A stretch of DNA of 64,000 nt from Anaerolineaceae bacterium (GCA_020634165.1 JACKCF010000007.1:56280-120279); one strand, 5' to 3'. Positions 26,976-35,012 are shown, counted from the stretch's first letter. Notes: generated by a model not told the origin, from the letters alone. Numbers and translations: made by a program.

Positions 26976-28100
26976 TCAGGCCTGGATTGGGATCATCACG
27001 TGTATGCTGGTGCCCCCCCCAGGGGAGGACTGCACATCCACATGACCACCATACAGACGGGCGCGATGTTGCATATTTCTCAGCCCCAACCCATTCGTAC
27101 CATTGCCGGATGTTCGGCCTGGTTCAAAACCGATGCCGTTGTCCTTCACAATCACGATGAACTGACCGTCTTTTTCCAGGGTGCGGATGTAAATTTCAGT
27201 TGCTTCCGCATGCCTGATCGCATTGCTCAAGGCTTCGTTGATAATAAGTCCAATTGACTCAAACACTGTCGAAGGGAAGGGTGGTGGCACATCAGGGGCG
27301 TCAATCTGCACATCAATCCGATCAGGGACAAACAGGCGCTTCTTGATGTTTTTAATCTGTTCGCGAATTGTATAACGAGATTTATTATGAGAGCGCAGAT
27401 GCAGGATGTAACGCCTGATCTCCTCAATCGTGTCATTCAGACTATCGACAATGGTGTCCAGCTCTTCGCCTGTCACGCAGTCTTTCTGTCGCATCAGGTC
27501 GACTTGCATTCCCAACCCATATAGCGACTGAATAACGCCATCATGTAACTCCATGCCGATGCTCTCGCGCTGTTCCAGCAGCTTAAGTTGCTGTTGCTGC
27601 TCGTTAACCTCGGCATTTGCTATCGTCAGCGCAGCATAACCTGCCAGTGTCTCGATCAGGGTGCGATCTTCTGCATCAAATGGTTCACCATCATCCCGAT
27701 CACACAGATAAATCATGCCAAACATCTGGTGCCCCAATACGATTGGCACGCCCAGGAAAGAGGTCATGTCAGGATGATTGTGCGGGAACCCCGTTGCTCT
27801 AGGGTCATCTTCCATATCATCCAGTACAATCGCATCTCGATGGCGCATGATCTCGCCAATGAGGCCGTGACCTTTGGGAAGATGGGGGATTTGCTTGATG
27901 TGTTCATCGCTAAGCCCAGACGTCATAAAATAACGCAGCCCACCTTCGCCATCAGGAATGCCGAGCGCTGCATACCTGCACTTTACGAGTTCACGACTGG
28001 CAGTTGCAATGCGTTGTAATGTCTCTTGGACGTCGGTTGCTTCCGCTGCTTTTAGAACAGCCTGTGCGATTTCGTTGAGTTGATACCAGGTTTTAATCAT
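26976..28100 (-). CDS. soluble GAF-domain histidine kinase (DevS/NreB type)
   Basis: 374 residues, no membrane segment. A GAF domain (about 15-165) has a hydrophobic ligand pocket and the segments FLGVPIVLGHQMFGMIYL. HisKA_3 follows with H186 in GMELHDGVIQSLYGLG, the pattern of NarL-partner kinases. HATPase_c has IINEALSNAIRHA, DNGIGFEPG and GLGLRNMQHRARLYGG. The gene is divergent from the LuxR-type regulator at 28290, so the pair is probably a two-component system. GAF ligand unknown; there is no heme-ligating pattern I could recognise. Ribosome-binding site close to ATG (AGGG). Confidence 0.92.
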   Translation of the reverse strand: MIKTWYQLNEIAQAVLKAAEATDVQETLQRIATASRELVKCRYAALGIPDGEGGLRYFMTSGLSDEHIKQIPHLPKGHGLIGEIMRHRDAIVLDDMEDDPRATGFPHNHPDMTSFLGVPIVLGHQMFGMIYLCDRDDGEPFDAEDRTLIETLAGYAALTIANAEVNEQQQQLKLLEQRESIGMELHDGVIQSLYGLGMQVDLMRQKDCVTGEELDTIVDSLNDTIEEIRRYILHLRSHNKSRYTIREQIKNIKKRLFVPDRIDVQIDAPDVPPPFPSTVFESIGLIINEALSNAIRHAEATEIYIRTLEKDGQFIVIVKDNGIGFEPGRTSGNGTNGLGLRNMQHRARLYGGHVDVQSSPGGGTSIHVMIPIQA

Positions 28101-28289
28101 GACCCTATTGAGATATGATAGATAACATTCGTGCAGATGTCAGATGTCACATAATTTGTTACTGTTGTTATTGTATCATCAATGGTGGCCAATTTGCAGC
28201 ACAACCTCATGGTGTCGTTGGCAAACCATCAAAAGATCTGACACCAGCTAACATTCCAGAATGTAGCCACTGCTAGAGAGGGTAGGCCG
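28101..28289. promoter_or_regulatory. shared upstream region of the divergent kinase/regulator pair
   Basis: 189 bases between the kinase and regulator starts, holding the outward promoters for both. A short tandem repeat (AGATGTCAGATGTC, near 28134-28147) lies near the kinase side and could be an operator. No clear -35/-10 pair with correct spacing is recognisable. Confidence 0.45.
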
Positions 28290-28961
28290 ATGCAAAAGAC
28301 CGTTCGGATTTTAATTGCAGATGACCACGTTGTTGTTCGGGCTGGCTTACGCGCATTGCTCGAACGCACCAGTAACTTCGCCGTTGTGGCAGAAGCTAGT
28401 ACCGGTGAAGAAGCTGTTCGTCAGGCTATTGATATTCAACCGGATGTCGCTGTTTTGGATATCCGTATGCCAGGTATTTCCGGCATAGAGGCGTGTCGCC
28501 AGATTGTAGAGAATGTGCCGTCATGTCGCGTCATCATGCTGACGTCCTACGCAGAAGATGAACTGCTCATGGCGGCGATTCAGGCCGGTGCATCGGGGTA
28601 CGTCCTCAAGCGCATTGGCAGTCAGGAGCTTTTGCAAGCTGTTGAGCGCGTTAGTCGTGGTGAGGGTATGCTTGATCCAGCCATGACTGCCAGCGTTTTT
28701 GCCGAGGTTCGCAAGGCGAGCCAGGCTCAGCATGCTGCCGCGTTCTCTGAACTTACTGCGCAGGAAATGGCCGTTCTGGCGCTTGTCGCTGAAGGCCTGA
28801 CCAATCGCCAGATTGCGCTCAAACTTTACCTGGGCGAAGGCACCGTGCGTAATTACGTCAGCAGCGTACTGTCCAAAATCAACGCATCAAACCGTGCGGA
28901 AGCGGCAGCATTCGCGGTCAAGCACAATATCAGCGAATTTGTACCGCCAATCGAAGAATAG
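28290..28961 (+). CDS. NarL/LuxR-type response regulator
   Basis: 223 residues. The receiver domain (about 5-120) has DDH at 11-13, the phospho-acceptor D57 in VAVLDIRMPG and a conserved Thr in MLTSYAEDE. The C-terminal helix-turn-helix (about 155-215) has LTAQEMAVLALVAEGLTNRQIALKL and KLYLGEGTVRNYVSSVLSKI. Binds DNA, probably activated by the divergent kinase at 26976-28100. GAGAGGG is upstream of the ATG. A terminator follows at 28984. Confidence 0.94.
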   Translation: MQKTVRILIADDHVVVRAGLRALLERTSNFAVVAEASTGEEAVRQAIDIQPDVAVLDIRMPGISGIEACRQIVENVPSCRVIMLTSYAEDELLMAAIQAGASGYVLKRIGSQELLQAVERVSRGEGMLDPAMTASVFAEVRKASQAQHAAAFSELTAQEMAVLALVAEGLTNRQIALKLYLGEGTVRNYVSSVLSKINASNRAEAAAFAVKHNISEFVPPIEE

Positions 28962-28983
28962 AAGCCGAAAGTATCCTAAAGAG

Positions 28984-29014
28984 AAAAGCACAGGATGTTG
29001 CCTGTGCTTTTTTG
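28984..29014 (+). terminator. intrinsic terminator of the LuxR-type regulator
   Basis: Eleven-bp stem AAAAGCACAGG/CCTGTGCTTTT (28984-28994 and 29001-29011), six-base loop ATGTTG, then a run of T. Usable from either strand because of its A/T flanks. Confidence 0.88.
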
Positions 29015-29021
29015 ATCTCGG

Positions 29022-29498
29022 CTAATTGTCTCTTATAACCTCGTATGAGTCGCTGACAGCTTGAGTAAGGTCAACGGCTATCTCCTGTCCGCCAAAGCCA
29101 TCAACCAGATCGTGTGCGCGTACTGTCACCTGTGTAGCACTTTCTGGAATAACAATACCACTCTGGCTGCGCGTGAACGGTTGTTCAGTCTCATGAGGAT
29201 GCAATAGCAGCCGCGTAAAGGGTGATTCTGAATCTGGCTTAATAACGGTGCCATCAGGCAGGATCACATCCCAGCCATCGGCATAATCTTCCCAACCTGT
29301 ATCTGGATGTGTGACTGTCACATGGAATGTCCATGTATCGCCATTTTGTACGACTCGGACAAAAGTAACATCGGCATTTGCCATATTGCTTGGAGCAGCA
29401 ACTGCTTCCTCCGGGACTTCTTGGGCCGCCCCTAGCCAATTGAAGACACTGCATCCACTCAGCCCGAACAAGGCAATCGCGATTAACCAGACGCGCAT
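29022..29498 (-). CDS. small putative lipoprotein
   Basis: 158 residues. The N-terminus has a lipoprotein signal with the lipobox LSGC (Cys16). The mature part looks like a beta-rich domain: VQNGDTWTFHVTVTHPDTGWEDYADGW, GTVIKPDSESPFTRL and HETEQPFTRSQSGIVIPE are similar to a domain of secreted Chloroflexota proteins that I cannot name. It faces the lspA gene divergently (145 bp apart), and the lipoprotein enzymes LspA and Lgt are both encoded in this window. Confidence 0.75.
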   Translation of the reverse strand: MRVWLIAIALFGLSGCSVFNWLGAAQEVPEEAVAAPSNMANADVTFVRVVQNGDTWTFHVTVTHPDTGWEDYADGWDVILPDGTVIKPDSESPFTRLLLHPHETEQPFTRSQSGIVIPESATQVTVRAHDLVDGFGGQEIAVDLTQAVSDSYEVIRDN

Positions 29499-29642
29499 AA
29501 GCTCTCTCCTAACAACCGTTTTCGATGCCCATCATAATGCAAAGGGCTTACGAAAGCCTAATGTCGGTCCAGGGCTGTTGCAGGCGAGTCCTCATGCTAC
29601 AATGCCAGGCGAATAGACCATGATGGCTTAGGTGAGTATAGA

Positions 29643-30158
29643 GTGCGTCGTTGGATTGTTTTTGCCCTGGGTGTCATCGTCATACTGCTCGTTGATCAGA
29701 TTTCCAAGCAGTGGATTCTGGAACATCTTGCACTTGGCGAAACATATCCGGTGATTCCGGCACTGTATCCAGTATTTCAGTTTACCTACAGTGCCAACAC
29801 AGGGGCAGCCTTTGGTATCTTCCCGGAACTAAGCCAGTTATTTCAGATTTTGCCAATGATAATCGTTTTGGTTATCCTGTATTTTGTCTACCATTCGCCC
29901 AATTCTGCGACTGTGATGCACCTTGCCTTTGGCTTGGTAGTTGGTGGCGCACTGGGTAACTTTATAGATCGCTTACAACATGGCCACGTAGTTGATTTCT
30001 TTCATATCTATATTCCGCCGCTAAACTTCTCTAATGTGTCGAACTTCGCCGACCACGCTATTGTCCTTGGCGTCATTATCCTCTTAATTGACAATCTGCT
30101 GGCGGAGCGTCGGGCAAAAAATCAACAACAGATCGAAGCTCCTGCTGAGGAAATCTAG
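29643..30158 (+). CDS. lspA: signal peptidase II
   Basis: 171 residues from a GTG with AGGTGA about 8 bases upstream. The protein has four membrane helices and the two catalytic aspartates: one before the SANTGAAFGIF motif region (in the family position of the first conserved segment) and one in SNFADHAIVLG. It cleaves signal peptides from lipoproteins modified by Lgt. Length and topology match the family. The polar C-terminal tail is unremarkable. Confidence 0.93.
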   Translation: MRRWIVFALGVIVILLVDQISKQWILEHLALGETYPVIPALYPVFQFTYSANTGAAFGIFPELSQLFQILPMIIVLVILYFVYHSPNSATVMHLAFGLVVGGALGNFIDRLQHGHVVDFFHIYIPPLNFSNVSNFADHAIVLGVIILLIDNLLAERRAKNQQQIEAPAEEI

Positions 30159-30173
30159 CACGCCACTTGTTTA

Positions 30174-30677
30174 CTAAAGGGGAAATTCCAGCTCAATTTC
30201 ATCGCGAATCGGAATGCTGTCTTGACCGATAATAGGTATCTGTGGTTTGATTTTGCGGGACTCCAGAATGGCATCGCGATGAACAGCAACCAGCACGAAT
30301 TCTCTCTTTTGCCAGAACTTAAGTGCTGCCATGTTGTCGTTGGTCGTTATTAGCCAGATGCGCCGGATTTTGCCATTTGCCTTGACCTCTTCGATGAGCG
30401 TGTCGACAAGGCCGGTGCCAACGCCCTTATTTTCATCCAGGCTGTTGAGGGTCGTAATTTCGCATTCGTTATTTTCAAGCCGATAAGTCAATAAACCGAC
30501 GACTTCTGTCTCACCATTGTCTTCGCGTTCAGCCACAAAACCAGGCAGTAGATGGCCATAATGGGCTTGCCCCCTGGAGACAATCTGCGTTGTGCCCCAG
30601 TGTTCGTCCATAAAATGGGCGACCCACTCGCGATCCTCTCGCTCAAGCGGACGTACTGTAAAATCCCTTTCAGTCAT
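30174..30677 (-). CDS. GNAT-family N-acetyltransferase
   Basis: 167 residues. A GNAT fold is shown by EVVGLLTYRLENNECEITTLNSLDENKGVGTGLVDTLIEE, which includes the acetyl-CoA-binding GVGTGL loop, and by WLITTNDNMAALKFWQKREF in the C-terminal half. Substrate unknown. The gene converges with lspA (15 bp between stops). AAGGGC lies ahead of its ATG. Confidence 0.88.
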   Translation of the reverse strand: MTERDFTVRPLEREDREWVAHFMDEHWGTTQIVSRGQAHYGHLLPGFVAEREDNGETEVVGLLTYRLENNECEITTLNSLDENKGVGTGLVDTLIEEVKANGKIRRIWLITTNDNMAALKFWQKREFVLVAVHRDAILESRKIKPQIPIIGQDSIPIRDEIELEFPL

Positions 30678-30785
30678 TTTGCAGGCCCTTTGTCATAGTC
30701 GCGGCTAACGTGCCAATTAGTATAGCCGTTTCTTTCGGGCTTGGAAAATGATGGCGCGAGGGTTACCGAAGACGTTCTTGAGGAT

Positions 30786-31817
30786 TTAAAGTGTAATGGT
30801 CCGACGCTGCATTTTGTTGGTAGCAACAAAGCCAGCGATTTCTTCAGCCCGTTGCTGAACCAAATCTATGCCGTGCTCTTTGACGAGCGGATGATCGAGA
30901 TTCTGCGTAAGCCAGCGAATGCTGGCGATATGTCGCGCGGCAATGAAGGTATCAAGAAGTTGCACATACTCATCGGGTAAGGGGCGCTGTGATGTGTAGC
31001 CACCCCAATAAGCGGCTGCCAGTTCATCGTAGTTCGTTTGTGTTTTCAACTGCCAGAGCAGGGGGGTGAGGTCATAAAGATAATAGCCCCAACCACTGTA
31101 TTCCCAGTCGATAGCACGGACATCATTATGATAGAAAAGAATGTTTTTGCTCAGTAAATCACCATGAATAAGCCCAAAGGCGTTATGATCCGTACCCATT
31201 GAGTCCATTGCCAGATGAATGCGTTGCATAGCCACTTCTATAGCGTCGATTAAAGAATCGGACAGCATTGAAGCCAGGTCTGCTCCAGGGTCGTAGACGC
31301 CCCCTTCTTCAAAAAGTCCCTTATAGTCCAGGCGTGGACGATTAAAGTCGGCTGGTGGAATGTATTGCTCGGAGAATTGATGCAGCTTGGCCAGAAATCG
31401 ACCGATTGCGTGCATATTATGTGGTGTCAAGTCTCTGGCATCTTTGGGTGCACCGTCGACGTAGTCTCTCAGTGCACCCACGATTATCTTATTGTTTCGC
31501 TCGTCATGGATTTTGAGCAGCTTGATAACGCGCCCGACAGTCAGATCGGTTTCTTCGGCAATAGCATCGAGCCATACCGTCTCCGACTGTAACCTGCTGA
31601 GATCAACGGCTTGCTTGTAGAGCGTCAGCACAGCCAACTGTGGCCCATTTTGCACGGAAAAAACAGCATTATGCGTATGGGCCATCCAGCTTACAGTTGC
31701 GTCTTTGTATTCCGGTATCTCGGCGATGGCGACCTGTGCCAACTTCAACCAATGTGCTTGATCGTTGTCAGGTTGCTCGTTATTCGTCGTAGTTGGTTGT
31801 GTCACGCTCAAATCCAT
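30786..31817 (-). CDS. aminoglycoside-phosphotransferase/SrkA-like kinase
   Basis: 343 residues from the ATG at 31817 (residue 13 of the longer frame that starts at 31853). Kinase-like fold: the C-terminal lobe has the catalytic loop HGDLLSKNILF near 230 and the metal-binding AIDWEYSGWG near 250, as in APH and SrkA proteins. The N-lobe is weakly conserved. It overlaps the 3' end of the RIO-like kinase gene by about 38 bp, so the two are translationally linked. Substrate could be a small molecule or a protein. Confidence 0.78.
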   Translation of the reverse strand: MDLSVTQPTTTNNEQPDNDQAHWLKLAQVAIAEIPEYKDATVSWMAHTHNAVFSVQNGPQLAVLTLYKQAVDLSRLQSETVWLDAIAEETDLTVGRVIKLLKIHDERNNKIIVGALRDYVDGAPKDARDLTPHNMHAIGRFLAKLHQFSEQYIPPADFNRPRLDYKGLFEEGGVYDPGADLASMLSDSLIDAIEVAMQRIHLAMDSMGTDHNAFGLIHGDLLSKNILFYHNDVRAIDWEYSGWGYYLYDLTPLLWQLKTQTNYDELAAAYWGGYTSQRPLPDEYVQLLDTFIAARHIASIRWLTQNLDHPLVKEHGIDLVQQRAEEIAGFVATNKMQRRTITL

Positions 31818-32772
31818 ACTTTGACCACAGGCGCCGCGTGATTTTTTCAGCATTGCACTTGACGCCCTGTTTGCTGAAGTAATCGCAAACGCGCTTCACG
31901 TCGCGCTCTAGGATATCGTGCGCATTGGGATTACTACTGACAGGTGTCACCTGTGGGAAATCGATCAGGGTGATCTTACCGTCCCAATACAGAATATTGT
32001 AGGCGGAAAGGTCTCCATGAATAATGCCCATCGACAGCATAAGTTCGATATTGCGCAACGCTTCCTGGAACAGATCGTCGGCTTCATCAGGTTCGAGGTC
32101 GATTTCGATCAGGGTTGAAGCCGCCGTCTGACCATCCCCGACATAGCTCATAAGCAGGGCGTTCATGCCGTTGGCGTAGGGCTTAGGGACGGCGGCGCCC
32201 GCCTGGTACAGCTTTTCCAGTGTGTTGTACTCATGCATGAGCCAGCTTGTATGGGCCATCTGCTGACCAAAGCTGGACTTCACACGCATGGCACGCATTT
32301 CACGCTTGTTACGCTCCGTCACCTCTTTGCCATCTTGCCCGATGACTGTGCGACCTTCACGATACATCGCGTCGTTGCGCAGTTGCCGGAACATCCTCGG
32401 TCGATAAACTTTTGCAGCCAGGTATATTGCGTCATCGACGCTGGGGTGGGCCTGACAGCGGTAGACGCTGGCTTCCTTACCACCTTTTACCTGTGCCAGA
32501 ATATCGACGATTAGCGCGCGTTCATAAAAACCATTGAGGCTTTCCAGCAGCCATCCGGCTTCATGCAGGCTCGGATTGTAGGTGATCTCAAAGCCACCTT
32601 CGAGCGTCATACTCGTATCTGCGATCTCCTGCACGATCTCCGACTGGTCCTTCTTAGGATTGTGACGAGCTTTGCTTTTTCTTTTACGTCGTGCCTGACG
32701 GTCATTCAGCATCGGATTAAACTGCTCAAGATAGTCGTCGTAGTCGTCCTGGTGTGTATTCCAGTTATTCAT
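31780..32772 (-). CDS. RIO-like atypical protein kinase
   Basis: 330 residues from the ATG at 32772; a GTG at 32784 is also in frame. Residues 1-60 are basic and polar (RQARRKRKSKARHN). The kinase core has KGGKEASVYRC (nucleotide loop), LAAKVYRPR (catalytic Lys), a HGDLSAYNILYW catalytic loop near 255 and LIDFPQV (metal-binding, DFP instead of DFG). This is the RIO1/RIO2 pattern. Its leader region to 33175 is unusually structured (see 32785). It overlaps the phosphotransferase gene downstream. Confidence 0.88.
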   Translation of the reverse strand: MNNWNTHQDDYDDYLEQFNPMLNDRQARRKRKSKARHNPKKDQSEIVQEIADTSMTLEGGFEITYNPSLHEAGWLLESLNGFYERALIVDILAQVKGGKEASVYRCQAHPSVDDAIYLAAKVYRPRMFRQLRNDAMYREGRTVIGQDGKEVTERNKREMRAMRVKSSFGQQMAHTSWLMHEYNTLEKLYQAGAAVPKPYANGMNALLMSYVGDGQTAASTLIEIDLEPDEADDLFQEALRNIELMLSMGIIHGDLSAYNILYWDGKITLIDFPQVTPVSSNPNAHDILERDVKRVCDYFSKQGVKCNAEKITRRLWSKYGFERDTTNYDE

Positions 32773-32784
32773 TGTGGGTTTCAC

Positions 32785-33057
32785 TCATTTAGTTGATAGT
32801 CTGATGTCGTTGTGGTCAACGCATGCATTTATTCGGCGCGTATATACGCCCTGATAAAGTTATGCAATTGATACATCTTGAGTTGGTTGACTATCTTGGG
32901 GCACGTCTGTGTGCCAATCTGCGAATAGTCAGGCTGATCAACTCCATCGGCAGGCGCTGCTAGCATTGAGCAATGCTAAACAGGCGGCTTTATCCAGTTG
33001 ATGACTGCCGGAAGCTGATTGTATTCGCAAACTGGAACGAGGGGTTCCTACGCGGGT
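32785..33057 (-). ncRNA. candidate structured leader RNA with two alternative folds
   Basis: Between the micro-ORF stop and the RIO-kinase start lie 273 bases without a gene. On the plus strand, two nested, mutually exclusive stem sets share a middle segment. Fold A pairs 32920-32927 (TGCGAATA) with 33022-33029 and 32937-32943 (ATCAACT) with 32996-33002. Fold B pairs 32880-32885 (GAGTTG) with 32939-32944, 32888-32894 (TGACTAT) with 32925-32931, and 32900-32904 (GGCAC) with 32911-32915. A third hairpin, TAGCATTG/CAATGCTA, is at 32961-32978. Neither fold ends in a T-run. Pairing was done by eye, without energy calculation. Confidence 0.4.
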
Positions 33058-33108
33058 TTATTCAGCGACCGACGCCATCCATTCGGGTTTGACTTTGACC
33101 ACTTGCAT
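33058..33108 (-). CDS. 16-codon micro-ORF with a strong ribosome-binding site
   Basis: ATG at 33106-33108, stop TAA at 33058-33060, 16 residues (MQVVKVKPEWMASVAE). GGAGG (33115-33119) sits 6 bases before the start, the strongest Shine-Dalgarno in this stretch, and a well-spaced promoter lies just upstream (33146-33175), giving a 5' leader of only about 20 bases. It precedes the RIO-kinase gene by about 285 bases, so it may be a leader peptide or an independent micropeptide. Database homologues unknown. Confidence 0.5.
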   Translation of the reverse strand: MQVVKVKPEWMASVAE

Positions 33109-33145
33109 ATAACGCCTCCACTGAACTATTTCACAAACTGTTTGG

Positions 33146-33175
33146 AGTGTAGCACGGGTCAGGGTGGTTCGTCAA
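33146..33175 (-). promoter_or_regulatory. sigma-70 promoter driving the micro-ORF and leader
   Basis: On the minus strand: -35 TTGACG (33170-33175) and -10 TACACT (33146-33151) with an 18-base spacer. One of the best promoter matches in the window; the start site would be near 33139. Confidence 0.7.
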
Positions 33176-33298
33176 GCACATCTGGAAGTAAAGATGGTGT
33201 CCTGGCGGTCGCCAGTCAGGGATGTTGCACTTTGCCATGACAAGGTAAACTAGAAGGCTGGATTCGGCTAATAGATATTTCCAAGGGAGTGCATAGCA

Positions 33299-33922
33299 AT
33301 GAGTGGGTCACTCACCCTTTATGTAGTCCGTCACGGTGAAGTTTTCAATCCGCATAATGTTTGGTATGGTCGCCTGCCCGGCTTCAGACTGAGCGATGTC
33401 GGTCGCCATCAGGCACTTATGGCTGGGCGTGCGCTTAAGGACAAATCCATCAGCACGTTTTATTGCAGCCCAATGCAGCGCACTCAGGAAACAGCACAGC
33501 TCGTTATCAGTCAGCACCCATCTGACTTTGAGGTCATCATTGAAGAGCGTATCAACGAGGTCTTTGCACCATTTGAAGGTGTGCTGAATACGACCCTCGA
33601 AAAGACCATGTTCGATATTTATACGGGCAATGAAGCGCCTCATGAGGTACCTGCTGATTTGCGGAAACGCGCCCTATCATTTATTAGTGACCTTCGTAAA
33701 CGTCACAGTGGTGAAGAAGTGGCGATAGTCACGCATGGCGATGTTGTGGTTGCGCTGTTCATGTGGGCCAAACAGCAAGCAGAATCAGATATTGGTCGCG
33801 GCCGTTTGATTGACCTGGGGTTGCCGGAATACTATCCAGCGACGGCGTCTATCAGTACATTTACGTTCGCAACAGATGATCCTGATGAGATTCCGCAATA
33901 TGCCTATCTGCGCCCTTACTGA
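33299..33922 (+). CDS. histidine phosphatase family protein
   Basis: 207 residues. The RHGE motif at residues 11-14 supplies the catalytic histidine. The SPMQRTQETAQLVI block (about 58-71) and THGDVV (about 144-149) supply the other active-site residues. The enzyme removes a phosphate from small molecules or proteins; exact substrate unknown (phosphoglycerate mutase-like fold). GGGAG precedes the ATG. It converges with the TPR gene (5 bp between stops). Confidence 0.9.
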   Translation: MSGSLTLYVVRHGEVFNPHNVWYGRLPGFRLSDVGRHQALMAGRALKDKSISTFYCSPMQRTQETAQLVISQHPSDFEVIIEERINEVFAPFEGVLNTTLEKTMFDIYTGNEAPHEVPADLRKRALSFISDLRKRHSGEEVAIVTHGDVVVALFMWAKQQAESDIGRGRLIDLGLPEYYPATASISTFTFATDDPDEIPQYAYLRPY

Positions 33923-33927
33923 GCAGA

Positions 33928-34467
33928 TTAGCTCTCTTTGAGGAGATTATCGCGGCTGTCCTGTAGCCGGAATTCGCGTATCCATTCATTGGTATCATTG
34001 ATGAATTTCTTCTCGCCGCGTTTTTCGTAGCTCGCGCGGGCGCGCATCATCCAGTCTGTTGCTCTGGAAAAGTCTTTGAGTCGATAAGCGACCAGACCCA
34101 GGTAATAGAGTGTTTCTGCGCGTTCTGGAGAAGCTGCCCACGCTGCCAGGAAGTAATGAGACGCGCCTTCCCAGTCTTTGTCTCGGTAGGCGATGATGCC
34201 CTTGCCATAGTTGGCGAGCATTTCGTAACTGCTGATTTCCAGCGCCTTATCGAAATCCTCAGCCGCTTTCAGGTCAACGCCATCTTCCAGATGGAAAAAC
34301 CCACGCGCAGCATAATATTCCGCGCGGTAGGGTAGCAGGCTGATGGCATGTGTCATGTTGAGGATAGCGTCCTCAATGTCATTCTTCTTAAAAGCTTTAA
34401 GGGCCAATTTATAGTATTCATCAGCGTCAAAGCGTGTCAACCCAAGCCGAGCACCCAAACGAGCCAT
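33928..34467 (-). CDS. TPR-repeat protein
   Basis: 179 residues from the ATG at 34467, with AGGA 8 bases upstream. Roughly three or four TPR units: YYKLALKAFKKNDIEDAILNMTHAISLLP, YYAARGFFHLEDGVDLKAAEDFDKALEI, YFLAAWAASPERAETLYYLGLVAYRLKDFSRA. No signal peptide, so it probably acts in the cytoplasm as a binding scaffold. Overlaps nothing; converges with the phosphatase gene. Confidence 0.8.
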   Translation of the reverse strand: MARLGARLGLTRFDADEYYKLALKAFKKNDIEDAILNMTHAISLLPYRAEYYAARGFFHLEDGVDLKAAEDFDKALEISSYEMLANYGKGIIAYRDKDWEGASHYFLAAWAASPERAETLYYLGLVAYRLKDFSRATDWMMRARASYEKRGEKKFINDTNEWIREFRLQDSRDNLLKES

Positions 34468-34607
34468 AAACCACATCCTGCGATGTCTATCAGCGTAAAA
34501 ATGTGCGTTAAGTTACTGTATCACATCTGCCCAGACCGAGCATATTTCTGTTTCGGGAAATCAGCGAAAATAGTCATATTTTCTACCCAAAAACCAACGT
34601 TATTTCA

Positions 34608-34636
34608 TTGACTTTTTAGAAAATTTGTTCTATAAT
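34608..34636 (+). promoter_or_regulatory. near-consensus sigma-70 promoter
   Basis: TTGACT (34608-34613), 17-base spacer, TATAAT (34631-34636). It is 48 bp before the start of the small gene at 34685. The A/T-rich upstream and spacer bases add strength. Confidence 0.85.
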
Positions 34637-34684
34637 TTGAATCCCTCGAACGGCAATTACAGTAGAGAAAATCACAAGTAAATC

Positions 34685-34981
34685 ATGTTCAACACGAACC
34701 CAAATCTCACTGGTCGGGCGATGCAATTAGTGTTGCATCGTGCAGGAATTGAAGCGCAGAAAGTGACTCGCAAACGCGAGTCAGGCTATTATGTAGCGGA
34801 CTTTTACGCACCGGAAATGAATCAGAGCGTTCCCAGAGCACGTGAATGGGAAAGTCGCCTGAAAGCCACTTTCCCTGGGCAATTGGAAGTTGTTGATCGG
34901 CACGATACTGTCGCTACGTGGCGTCATGGATCGCCGACGATTTCAGCATCGGTAATATTCAAATTTAGAGGCAATGGGTAA
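34685..34981 (+). CDS. 98-residue protein of unknown function under a strong promoter
   Basis: 98 residues, basic, no signal peptide or membrane helix. I do not recognise the family. The middle holds YYVADFYAPEM; the C-terminal half has FPGQLEVVDRHDTVATWRHG. Promoter 34608-34636 is close to consensus, so the gene may be well expressed. No clear ribosome-binding site is present right before the ATG (AAATC). It converges with the PHP-AlbA_2 gene, from which it is 16 bp apart. Confidence 0.6.
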   Translation: MFNTNPNLTGRAMQLVLHRAGIEAQKVTRKRESGYYVADFYAPEMNQSVPRAREWESRLKATFPGQLEVVDRHDTVATWRHGSPTISASVIFKFRGNG

Positions 34982-34989
34982 ATGATGAT

Positions 34990-35012
34990 GAGGCCACCTA
35001 AGACGTGGCCTC
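34990..35012 (-). terminator. hairpin at the PHP-AlbA_2 gene end
   Basis: Eight-bp inverted repeat GAGGCCAC/GTGGCCTC (34990-34997 and 35005-35012), enclosing the minus-strand stop codon. There is no T-run on either side, so terminator activity is doubtful. Confidence 0.35.

Noticed and set aside
32785..33175. tmRNA, 6S or RNase P RNA in the structured leader
   Set aside because: No tRNA-like end, no tmRNA tag ending in AA, and none of the conserved RNase P or 6S motifs could be recognised.
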